From: Pictodentalium vernedei
Lineage: Eukaryota; Mollusca; Scaphopoda; Dentaliida; Dentaliidae
Direction: 5' to 3'
Length of the DNA stretch: 64,000 nucleotides
NCBI GenBank assembly: GCA_031216915.1
Contig: CM062289.1
Location: 65,789,741-65,853,740, forward strand
A model generated the notes under the pieces. It was not told the DNA's origin. It saw only the letters and a list, made by a program, of their open reading frames with translations, and did not search any database. The translations under genes were made by a program, and so were the position numbers. Below are positions 54,863 through 64,000 of this stretch, piece after piece (position 1 is the stretch's first letter; each line of letters begins with the position of its first letter).

Positions 54863-54984
54863 CAAAAATGAAAAGAAAGACAGTCACTTCTTTCATAAAA
54901 ATGACCACATCAGCTGCTATTAAGCCTCAACAAGGTCTCATAAATAGCAAATGCAGGAACATTTGAAAATATAGAAACAACATC

Positions 54985-55757
54985 ACTATGAAAAGCGAAT
55001 CGGCCAGGAATATTGGACTGATTATGGACTCCAATTTAAAACTAGACATCCATATCAATAAAATATGTCAAAAATGCTACTGCCAGCTTCGTAATGTTGG
55101 AAGACTGCGACCTTTTCTTCACCAGTCAGCACTTGAAAAACTTGTGCACTCATTCATCACCTCACAACTAGACTATTGTAATTCAATGTTAGTGGGGCTG
55201 TCCCAGTGCCTGATTCAGAAGCTTCAAAAAGTTCAGAATACTGCTGCTAGGATAATTACTGGTACCAAACGCTCTGAACACATAACACCTGTTTTAAGAC
55301 AATTACATTGGCTTCCAGTTAAACAGAGAATTGATTTCAAAATATTGATCTTAGTATTCAAATGTATCCACAAACTGGCTCCAGTTTACCTGCAAGAGCT
55401 CCTCACTGTATATAAACCAACGTGCAGTCTCCGATCTAAAAAACAAATTCAACTAGTTGTGCCTTTTAGCAGATCTAATCAGGCTCATGATCGTGTGTTC
55501 TCCATCATGGGTCCCAGATTGTGGAATTCCCTGCCAATTAGTGTCAGAACTTCAGAAACTCTCGATGTCTTCAAAAGAAATCTTAAAACTTTCCTATTTA
55601 CTGAAGCATTCTACTAAACCTCTCTGAGAGGAAACCAAAACAGATGTGACTCTTCATTTCAGAAAAGTGTATTTATTTCTGTCAAGCGTTTTAGAGCACT
55701 ATTTGTGGTTTTACGCTCTAGAAAATCAATTATTATTATTATTATTATTATTAACCC
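54985..55757 (+). mobile_element. 5'-truncated LINE (CR1/L2-like) 3' end
   Basis: An open C-terminal reverse-transcriptase tail, then about 115 bases of 3' UTR (GCGTTTTAGAGCACTATTTG) and an (ATT)n tail at about 55730-55757. Short microsatellite 3' ends and severe 5' truncation are typical of CR1/L2-type non-LTR elements. Upstream sequence to 54863 is not LINE-like. Confidence 0.82.
54988..55617 (+). CDS. C-terminal part of LINE reverse transcriptase ORF2
   Basis: A 209-residue uninterrupted frame ending in TAA. Diagnostic phrases of the thumb/C-terminal part of non-LTR RTs are visible: SARNIGLIMDSNL near the start, SFITSQLDYCNSML, LQKVQNTAARIITG, LRQLHWLPVKQRIDFKIL, APVYLQELL and GPRLWNSLPISVR. 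The catalytic RT core and endonuclease are absent, so it cannot mobilise itself. The first ATG is not a real start; the frame is a truncated end. The intact frame suggests a fairly recent insertion or a recent parent. Confidence 0.88.
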   Translation: MKSESARNIGLIMDSNLKLDIHINKICQKCYCQLRNVGRLRPFLHQSALEKLVHSFITSQLDYCNSMLVGLSQCLIQKLQKVQNTAARIITGTKRSEHITPVLRQLHWLPVKQRIDFKILILVFKCIHKLAPVYLQELLTVYKPTCSLRSKKQIQLVVPFSRSNQAHDRVFSIMGPRLWNSLPISVRTSETLDVFKRNLKTFLFTEAFY

Positions 55758-55918
55758 ATTCACACACGTGTTCAGTTCTGTGTTTATTAACGGGCATTCA
55801 CATCTATAAAAAACAGTTATTATAATGACACTCCGCAATTCATTTGACAACTATCAACAAAAAGAATATATTTTTTATCGCCAACCAAATTTGCAAGGGG
55901 ATCCTGTGTTACTATTTC

Positions 55919-55984
55919 CTCCCGTGAGTTCCAATGTTTTCTATGTGCCTACTGGCACATAGAACACATTCGAACTCAGGGGAC
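55919..55984. repeat. Short palindrome, second copy
   Basis: GAGTTCCAATGTTTTCTATG TGCC and GGCACATAGAACACATTCG pair closely. Same hairpin as 33556-33621 including the GGGGAC edge. Confidence 0.75.
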
Positions 55985-55990
55985 GATTTT

Positions 55991-56875
55991 TAACTATCAC
56001 TAGCAATTGAAATTGTAATTGCGGTGCACGATTTGTAGAAAATTCCAGTGAAGTTTTGCATCGTTTTGAAAATAATCCATCAATGATTTCTGTTCTGCAC
56101 ATATGTGTAGAACGGATTTTCATTTTCCGCCTGGTTTTCATAGAACAGGTGTGTAATAAAAGTTAGGACAAGTGAAGGGAGGGCCTTTGGAAATCCTTGA
56201 ATTTGGGAATCACATTTGAATAGTATCAGTCTTTGCCTGTTGGAACCCTGCTGATATTTTATAAAGGGTTGTCTTGAATTAAAACTTTTTGTTTGAAGTG
56301 TAGCACATGTTCTAAGGCAGCAAAGTTTATCAGAATTGTTTGTGGCTTTAAAAGTTATGACTTCATGTCCTGAGAACCTGTTTCCACATTCAGAGCATTT
56401 TCATTCATTTTATTGACGTTTGTAATTGCTACCACCGATGTCATTTACTTTTTATATTAATATTTCATCAAGTAGTTTAGACTTAACATCATGAGTATAT
56501 ACATTTTGTTTCAGAATTATTTTGCGGTCACCCACCCCTCATCAGAAGTGTTATCACTTACCTTTTAAAATCATTGCAGAACAAAAAAATTTACTTTTCT
56601 AAAAACATTCAATGCCAACCATGGATGTTCAAACTTCTTGACCCCCTCAGCTTTTAAAAATGTTGACAAATCTGATCATTGTTATTCGTAAGAATCCTCA
56701 AATGTTTCTTCAATGTATTGTTTCCTCTGTAAAAACACAGTTCATAACTCCCATAAAGGCCATTAGATAAACCTTTCCCCCATGGGATTTTCAGGAAGTG
56801 GCACAGTTCCTGTTTACTGCAGTAAACAAGTTCAGCATTATAGGTAAAATAGGACGGATTATTATTGTGGTCTTA
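55991..56875. other. Intergenic, no gene seen
   Basis: 56785-56866 holds a SINE-B scrap (CAGGAAGTGGCACAG, GTTTACTGCAGTAAACAAG). The rest is unassigned AT-rich DNA. Confidence 0.45.
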
Positions 56876-57383
56876 CAGTACGTGGAGAGTGGATTGATAG
56901 TAACTAAATCACCCGTGAAGTGGAGTTATCACCCAAACTATAACTTTAAAATTTTATACTTATAGACTCCCCGCGGGACCCCCGGGAAGTGAAGCAGTGC
57001 CTGTTCACTGCGGTAAACAGGCTCTGTTTTACTGGCAAAATAGGACCCAGTCACCAATGCTTGGGAGGTGCAAACCCTCTCTAAAATGAGCAACATGGCT
57101 TATTAACGCTCACCCCTGGTCTTGAGTTGAAACTCATGTTGTGGAGATGATTAGCCATTGTGCAAAAATATGTGACCTTAAACACCAATAAATAAATAAA
57201 TAATACATATAGACAAAAAACACAAGCAATGTTTCAGCCAATGGACCTCCGGGTTTAACCCGGAGGTCCATTGAATGAAACTTTGCCTGTGCTTGTGATG
57301 CTTTGCAATAAATTTGCAATTATTGCTTGAGTGGAATCTCCACTCTGTGGGTGATTTAGTGATAATTCACTCTCCACATACTG
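56876..57383. mobile_element. TA-target MITE (M) split by SINE-B
   Basis: TACAGTACGTGGAGAGTGG at the left, CACTCTCCACATACTGTA at the right, both ending in TA. The copy at 58269-58524 gives the uninterrupted order. The SINE sits at 56968-57202. Confidence 0.85.
56968..57202 (+). mobile_element. SINE-B, tail alpha
   Basis: GGGAAGTGAAGCAGTGCC, TTCACTGCGGTAAACAGG, TTTTACTGGCAAAATAGG, GATTAGCCATTGTGC, CCTTAAACACC and AATAAATAAATA. Flanked by ATACTTATAGAC and ATACATATAGAC (12 bases, one difference). Confidence 0.88.
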
Positions 57384-57713
57384 TACAAATTGTTGGATTA
57401 ATTTTTTCCAATGATAGTGCAACAGAACCAGTTTAATTTCTTGTTGTCTTCATTACAGCTGAAACGGTTAACCTATTAATTGATTAACCAATGATCAACA
57501 TCTTGATCGATCCAAAAGTAATTGATCGATTAATCGTTGCCTTAAACTGCTGTATTATATGGGTTAACAAAGGAACAAACTTGCTCCAAAACTGGCAAAC
57601 ATTGTCACACTGACTTGCATCAATTATGAGACAAATTAAAGTATGCAAGTTATGTGCATACATGTTCGCTTGCAAGATCATTGTACTGTATCAGTAGCTT
57701 TAAATGGTCATTC

Positions 57714-57936
57714 TTAACTCTTTGCCCGTTTTGGACAGAAGACGATACTCGCAAAATAAATTTTTGACTTACTAAAAAATTTCAATTTTTGTCTCAAAAG
57801 CATAGCTTATGACCTCATTGGAACGAGCTCATTCCAATGAGGTGTCTTTAGACAAAAATTGAAAACATAATAAAATTTGGAGATTTTTATATATAGCGCT
57901 TGCCGGTTTTATCCGTTACTTTGGGTAAAGGGTTAA
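57714..57936. mobile_element. Palindromic MITE, TTAA target (P2)
   Basis: TTAACTCTTTGCCCG ... TTTGGGTAAAGGGTTAA. Centre CATTGGAACGAGCTC and complement. The arms are shorter than in 51053-51296. Confidence 0.75.
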
Positions 57937-58268
57937 TGCTATAAATAAATGGTACGGCAATAATTCAGCTATCTACTAAAACAAGTGATTAATTGGTTAA
58001 CCAAGTTAATCCATATGATTAATCGATCAAGAAAACCCTTTAACCGTCTCAGCTCCAGTCTTCGTGACTTTGAGACTTGAATTAGAAGCATCAATCTGTG
58101 TCACAATGAGAAGAAAAAATTATTTTATCACTCTAGTCACTCGCAATGCATATGGTGTGTGTAACAGCCTCAGATCATTCAGAGTTTAAAGTCAAAGGAG
58201 ACAAAAAAAGGCTTGTATTGTTCACACAGCATGAAGTACAAGTCACTTACAGTCTGTAAGAGCAGTTA
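57937..58268. other. Intergenic, no gene seen
   Basis: Short inverted phrases on either side of the P2 MITE (GGTTAACC ... TTGATTAACCAATG near 57470; TTAATTGGTTAACC near 57990) suggest that MITE sits inside an older inverted-repeat element spanning roughly 57450-58050. Confidence 0.35.
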
Positions 58269-58524
58269 CAGTGCGTGGAGAGTGGATTGTAACTAAATCA
58301 CCCGTGGAGTGGAGTTATCACCCAAGCTATAACTTTAAAATTTTGTACATATCGTCAAAAAACACAACCAATGTTTCAGCCAATGCACCTCCGGGTTTAA
58401 CCCGAGGTCCATTGGCTGAAACTTTGCTTGTGCCAGTTGTGCTTTGCAACAAATTTGCAATTATTGCTCGGGTGGAATCTCCACTCTGCGGGTGATTTAG
58501 TGATAATACACTCTCCACGTACTG
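58269..58524. mobile_element. TA-target MITE (M), uninterrupted
   Basis: TACAGTGCGTGGAGAGTGG ... CACTCTCCACGTACTGTA. Centre ACCTCCGGGTTTAACCCGAGGT. A P1 remnant follows (TTTTACCCAACAAATAGCC at 58535). Confidence 0.85.
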
Positions 58525-58629
58525 TACTAAACCTTTTACCCAACAAATAGCCTGCAAACATCCACCCACATAATTTATGAACTGAGCAGGTGAATTCTCT
58601 TTGAATTTTGTTCTTTCTTTTTTCCCCAG

Positions 58630-58850
58630 TGGTAACTTCGGGAAGTGCAGCAGTGTTTGCTTACTGTCGTAAACAAGCTCTGTTTTACTGGTAAAATAGA
58701 ACCTGGTAATCAATACCTGGAGTGAATGTTCTCTACAGTGGGAAGTATAGGTATAAAAATTGGCTAAACTTGACTTGATCCTCATGTTGTGGTCATGATA
58801 TAGCCATAGATGCTGAAATGGTCCTCAAGGACCATATAAATAGGATTCAC
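58630..58850 (+). mobile_element. SINE-B, diverged
   Basis: GGGAAGTGCAGCAGTG, TTACTGTCGTAAACAAGC, TTTTACTGGTAAAATAGAAC, TGTTGTGGTCATGATATAGCC. The tail has drifted from alpha. Confidence 0.7.
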
Positions 58851-58904
58851 TCTTTGGAACAAGATTAACAATGAATGTTCATGGGCTGTGTTTGAAAGGA
58901 GAAA

Positions 58905-60095
58905 AATTGAAATTAATTGGTAGAGTGCTGGAGTCCCAACTTAAAGGCATCAATTCAGTGCCTATGCTTCATATTATCTTTGTAGTGATGTTATTTAGTC
59001 TATTAAGTTTTGCTTTGTTACAGTTGATGGGAGAGTGCCTGCACTCTCCCATGAATTGTAACAAGGCAAAGAGGGAAGCAGGACAACTCATACCCTGAAC
59101 GATTCGTATGCTGGACAATTCGTACCTTTCCTAGGACAACTCGAACCCCACTTCTGGCCAACTCGTACCCTGACTCTGGACAACTTGTACCCTGACTCAT
59201 AAAGGATTCATATCTGGAACGACTGGAGACTTCATGTGAAAAAATAAGGAAGACTATTCAAGAAAATCACATTTGACATTTATTTTTCCAAGATATATAT
59301 TACCATCAAAACAAAGATATAACACACAAGCACTCTCGTTCGAACAAATGAAAAGAAAAACACAAAAGTCAAATGCACTTTTAGTAGAGAGACACATGTT
59401 TTTTCTATGTTCAAATGAAATTAATCACTGAAAGGCGGATTTAATTCGTGTTTTTCCTGAATTGTATTTTCTGCATCTGAGCTTAATTGAATTTTGACAT
59501 GAACTGCATGACTTCTCCTCGTACAACTCTACAATAAAGATCACATGTGATTCCTGTGTTACATTTTCTGTGTTGCCAGTTGCCAAACATCACACCGTAA
59601 ATGTCCGTAATGCCTCTTGCCTGGGACAGACATTCTCACTGCACAAAACACAAGGCGGTTTTTCAAAGTGAGTTCAATTTAATAATCAATACAAGTGAAT
59701 AACAGGGTAGTGTTGTGTAAATGCACCTTCTTTTGGGTACTGCTTTCAATAAAATAAAACAAGGGAACACATGTCTTTTCATTGGTCATCCTTTTCATGT
59801 TTCTTTTTACCTCTTTGATTCTGTCAAACTCATTTGACCACTGGAGGTTTAAGGCTCAATTGCACTTTCTAAGACATTGGACTTCAGCTCTATAAAACAT
59901 GTTTTACTTTTTTATGATAATTCATGAGACTGTTCGTACCTTTGCACTAGACAATTCGTACATTTATGAGAGACGACTCGTACCTTCATATCAGGATACG
60001 AATTGTCCAGGGTACAAGTTGTCTAGAACCCGGCAGAGACAACTGAACAAATTTTGATGGTCAAAAATAATTTAGCACTCTCCCAATTGAAGGTT
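58905..60095 (+). mobile_element. F5 MITE split by a later insertion
   Basis: Left part AATTGGTAGAGTGCTGGAG ... TTGTAACAAGGCAAAGAG to about 59073. Right part GAACAAATTTTGATGGTC ... ATTTAGCACTCTCCC from about 60041. The copies at 11626 and 41611 show the uninterrupted order. Confidence 0.75.
59074..60040. mobile_element. Element with subterminal GGACAACTCGTACCC arrays
   Basis: About 0.97 kb. The left end has six spaced variants of GGACAACTCGTACCCTG within 130 bases. The right end has the motif again (GACAATTCGTACATTTATG, GACGACTCGTACC) and its inverse (GAATTGTCCAGGGTACAAG). The middle shows no open frame of note. Not assigned to a superfamily. Confidence 0.65.
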
Positions 60096-60999
60096 TGAAT
60101 TCATGACTCACAGTTTTTGCTAAACATCTATCATTTCATCGTAATGCCTTTCCAGTATTTTTATTTTCATTCTTTCCGTTTTTATATTGCTGTCAAAATG
60201 AATGTATCACATTTTTTGTACAAGCTTAATTTTGTTACAACACATCACTTAGGTTCTGCCTCTCTGCATTTTTTTTTGTTGATTATTTTTGAGTTTTATA
60301 AAAGAGCACAAATGTAAACCAAAGGTTGTTGTATTAAATTTACTGTAATGTTGACAATAAATATTATATTTCTATGATCTTGTTTATTTCTTTTTTTGCG
60401 GGAAGCCGAGGACTTTTGTACATTGGAGTCAAAATTCAAAAAGCTTTCTTTTTGGGGAAACCCAGGAAGTGTAGCTGTTCTTAACTGGTGGAATACTAAA
60501 TTTTGTTTTTTTTGTCAAAATTAGAATTATCACTGAAGGTGATTAATATTCACACTTTCGGTTTTCAAGAATGCACCTCTGAATGTTGAGCTTGAAAAAC
60601 CAATAATAAATCAAAGTTCATGGGGGGATAACTTGGTTAAAATTTTCGCAAATCAAACATCCTCTCTTTTGAAGGAGTGGGATTCTAAAATTCATTGATC
60701 TGTACAAACTCCAGGTCCTCTTATTTATGCATGACTGTTCTAATAAAAGATTGCCGATATCTTTTGATAACGTTTTCACAATATACAACAAGTGCAACGC
60801 CGATCAGACTCTAGTCCTCCACGGTGGATGGTCTGTTCTATAAAACATGCAAAATACTTTTTAGGCTTGTTGGGCATTTAAAAAATAAGTCGCACGGTAT
60901 GAAATGGATAAAAGATTTCAACAGCAAGTGAGAATTGAAGTCCTCTCTCTCCCATCATGTATCTATTCTCAGGCACCTACCAATTAACAACAGGAACAT
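60096..60999. other. Intergenic, no gene seen
   Basis: AT-rich; short frames only. Nothing recognised. Confidence 0.4.
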
Positions 61000-62800
61000 C
61001 AATGTAATCATTCCATATTGCATTTTTATTCAAAAATTATTGACATGCATCATCCTCCTATTATGTGTCACCAATGGTATAAATATGAAAATACAGTCTC
61101 GAATCATCTATCTATAAGATACAGGTGGTAACCGTAAAATAGGAACACAAAAAAATCAATGAAAATGGTCGTCCTTCAGCCATTCTAAATTTTTTTTCCA
61201 AAAAATGTTGACGTGCATCATCCTCCTAGCATTTCTGACCAATGTTATAAATCCTCCTAGTGACGTGTATCATCCTCCTAGCATCTCTGACCAATGTTAG
61301 AAATCCTCCTAGCATCTCTGACCAATGTTAGAAATCTGAAAGTAATATCTCGAAACATGTCTAAGATACAGGTGATAACGTCAAATATGGCAAAAAAAAT
61401 GACAACAAAAAAGTGTCATTCAGCCATCTTGAATTTTTTTTCAAAAGATTTCGGCCATCTTGAAATTTTTTCAAACAATTTCGACGTGCATCACCCACCC
61501 TCCTAGCATCTCTGACATGTTAGAAATCTGAAAGTATTAGCTCAAACTATGTCTAAAATACAGGGGGTAACGTCAAATATGGCAAAAAATTAACAAAAAT
61601 GGCTGCCATTCGGCCATCTTGAAATTTTTTTTCAAAAGATTTTGGCATGCATCATTCTCCTATGGTGCCTGACAAATGTTCAAAATTTAAAACTAATATC
61701 TCAAAACATCTCCAAGATATGGGTGATAACGTAACTTGAGAATGCAAAAAATGAACAAACATGGCCCGGCCATCTTGAATTTTTTTTTTTTTCAAAAAAT
61801 TTGACGTGCATCATCCTCATAGCATCCATGAACAATGTTAGCAACCTGAAACAAATATATTAAAACATGTCTAAGATACAGGTTGTAACATCAAATGAAG
61901 CAAAAAATGGCCGCCGATCGGCCATCTTGAATTATTTTTCAAAAAGTTTTGATGTGCGTTGTCCTCCTATTATGTGACACCAATGGCATAAAACCCATTG
62001 CCCATGTGGGGGCACGATGACGCCGTGTACTAAGGCGTACTGCACGTCGATGGTACGCATGTCTTCAACCAATCTAACCCTGCCTGTGCTGCAGTGCGGA
62101 GTTACGATGTTGGGGAGCTGGCAGCTGCTCGTCGTTGCTCGGTGGTTCTCTCCGGGTACTCCGGCTTCCTCCACCCGTAAAACTGTCACGGTCATGATTA
62201 GCCATTGTGCATAAATATGTGACCTAAAACATCAATAAATAAATAAATAAATAATGGCATAAAAATGAAAGTACAGCGTCGAAGCATCTATGAGATACAG
62301 GTGGTAACATAAACTAAGATACAGGTGGAAAAGTCAAATATAGCAAAAAAATGACAACAAAAATGGCTGCCATTCGGCCATCTTGAATTTTTTTTCAAAA
62401 GATTTTGGCAAGCATCATCCTCCTATGATGTCTGACAAATGCAGATAATTTGAAACTAATATCTCAAAACATCTCTAAGGTACGGGTGATAACGTAACTT
62501 GAGAATGCAAAAAATGAACAAAAATGGATGTCATTCGGCCATCTTGAATATTTTTTTTCAAATAATTTTGATGTGCATCATCCTCATAGCATCTATGAAC
62601 AATGTTAGAAACCTGAAGCAAATATATCAAAACATGTCTAAGATACATGTGGTAACATCAAATGAAGCAAAAAATGATGACAAAAATGGCCGCCAGTCGG
62701 CCATCTTGAATTTTTTTTCAAAAATGTTTGACGTGCATCATCCTCCTATTATGTGTCACCAATGGTATAAAAATGAAAGTATTGTAGTGCAATCCAATAG
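61000..62800. repeat. Satellite-like array, unit about 150-170 bases
   Basis: GACGTGCATCATCCTCC-type phrases recur at about 61040, 61211, 61262, 61487, 61647, 61802, 61950, 62408, 62569 and 62730. Each is followed by AATGTTAGAAATCTG, TCTAAGATACAGGTG-like text and CGGCCATCTTGAATTTTTT. Unit order is partly shuffled, with two short units at 61262-61330. Confidence 0.85.
61994..62252 (+). mobile_element. SINE, 5'-truncated, tail alpha, in satellite
   Basis: CCCATGTGGGGGCACGATG, TCTTCAACCAATCTAACCC, TCTCTCCGGGTACTCCGG, GATTAGCCATTGTGC, AATAAATAAATAAATA. Flanked by a perfect 12-base duplication AATGGCATAAAA (61982-61993, 62253-62264). A 5' truncation with a full duplication shows LINE-type target-primed insertion. 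Confidence 0.93.
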
Positions 62801-62929
62801 TCCCCCAAAACGGTAAAACCATGGAGGACAAATAATCTCTTAGACAAGGGGAACAAGATCGTGTGGGAAAAATACAAACAATGAAACCAAGAATCAAATT
62901 CTCTGCCAATCTCCAATTACGCGCATTTG

Positions 62930-64000
62930 TATGCTTTTGGAATGAAATCCTGATCAATTATTCAAAACAACAGCAAACCCCAGTTAAAAAAAAGGCAAAA
63001 TCCCAGTATTTCATGAAGTCATACTTAATGCTTGTTGGTGTGCAGAGTGCCCCAATTGTTGTCCTTTGGCACCTAGTTTGAGCTCTGGTAGACATGACAT
63101 GTGATAGATGGCCATACTTGCCTGTATTTTCAGTTCGAAAAGCCTAAGAATTTCAAAACATTCTCCCTTCTTGTATCTTGCTTGTGCGAATTGATTCACT
63201 TCATTCAGGTCTCATAAGCAGGGCTTAGTGAGCCCTGGTAGACGGACCCTGCGATGGATCATTCTGCATGCCTTGTGGGGAAACCATTACTTCCAAAATA
63301 TATGTATTGGGTTCGAAAAGCTTAAGAATTTCCATACTTTCTCCTTTCTGGTATCTTGCTTGTGAGAATTGATTCAGTTGCATGTCTTGTTGGGCAAGGC
63401 TTACTGAGCCCTGATAGATGGAGATGTGATGGATAACTCCACTTGCCGTGTGTGAACATCGTACTGCCAAAATATGTATTTTGAGTTCGAAAAACCTAAA
63501 AAATTTCCAGTCCACCGGGGCTCACTTGGCGAGACATGAAATTGATTACAGTGGCTCAGTGGGCCTTGATAGACTGGTCATATGATGGATAATTCTGTTT
63601 GCCTGATGTGAATATTTTACTACCGGGGCTTGCAGGGCTCTGCTTGGCGAGATATGAAACTGATTAAATTTCATGTCTTGTCAGGCGGGGCTCAGTGGGT
63701 CTTGGTAGACGGGTCATGTGATGGATAATTCTACTTGCCTTATGTGAACATTTTACTCCCAAAATATGTATTCTGAGTTTGAAAACCCATGAATTTCCAT
63801 ACTTTCTCCCTTCTGACATCTTGCTTGTGAGAAATGATTCAACGTCATGTCTCGACAGGCAGGGCTCAATCAGCCCTGATTGACGGAACATGCAAAAGAT
63901 AATACTGCCAAAATATGTATTTTTGGTTTGAAAAGGTAAAAAATTTCCATATTCTTCCCCTTCTGGTATCTCATCCCATCACCTTCAACTTTCATTTTAA
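62930..64000. repeat. Second tandem array, unit about 160-200 bases
   Basis: GTTCGAAAAGC(C/T)TAAGAATTTCC occurs near 63133 and 63311, with variants near 63485, 63775 and 63930. Each is linked to TCTCCCTTCTGGTATCTTGC, GGGCTCAGTGAGCCCTGG-like text and ATGTGATGGATAATTCT. The array runs off the window end. Confidence 0.75.

Noticed and set aside
58327-58785. 152-residue minus-strand frame
   Set aside because: It runs through a TA MITE, a P1 remnant and SINE-B; no protein-like composition or family.

Overview
The window reads as repeat-dense, AT-rich invertebrate nuclear DNA, most likely from a lophotrochozoan and probably a bivalve mollusc. The evidence is: spliced exons of a metazoan gene; DIRS retrotransposons; SINEs with tRNA-like or 5S-rRNA-like heads and the conserved 'GTGTCCTTGGGCAAG' body; many palindromic MITEs; and tandem-repeat elements rich in GTCCGTCTGTCTGTCC-type stretches, which are common in bivalve genomes. 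The species is an inference. Nothing bacterial or organellar was seen.

The one host gene I can support is an LMBR1-like membrane protein gene on the + strand. Four exons (13977-14054, 25450-25523, 26893-27050, 34079-34311) join in phase into exactly 181 codons including the stop and match the C-terminal third of LMBR1/LMBR1L. Upstream exons were not found. The 11.4 kb, 1.4 kb and 7.0 kb introns consist largely of transposon copies.

Layout. 1-2271: 3' part of one DIRS element. 3142-9620: a second, different DIRS element with inverted terminal repeats and an internal complementary region; it is broken. 10-18 kb: MITEs, SINEs, the first LMBR1-like exon and poly-G tracts. 18.7-23.8 kb: two tandem-repeat-bearing Helentron-like elements inserted into older repeats. 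24.5-34.3 kb: remaining exons, an inverted pair of pogo-like MITEs, and a tandem array whose units carry estrogen-response-element-like palindromes. 34.5-60 kb: gene-poor, with many nested insertions (hAT in hAT, SINE in MITE, a deep nest at 39.2-40.5 kb) and a CR1/L2-like LINE 3' end at 55 kb. 61-64 kb: two satellite-like arrays, one split by a SINE.

The strongest general observation is SINE modularity. tRNA-like and 5S-like heads are each joined to one shared body, and each head occurs with two different 3' tails, so all four combinations are present. Several copies have 12-13 bp target duplications, some perfect. Several DNA-transposon families can be classed from their target duplications in the sequence: 8 bp for hAT, TAA for PIF/Harbinger, TTAA for piggyBac-like, and TA for Tc1/mariner/pogo-like.
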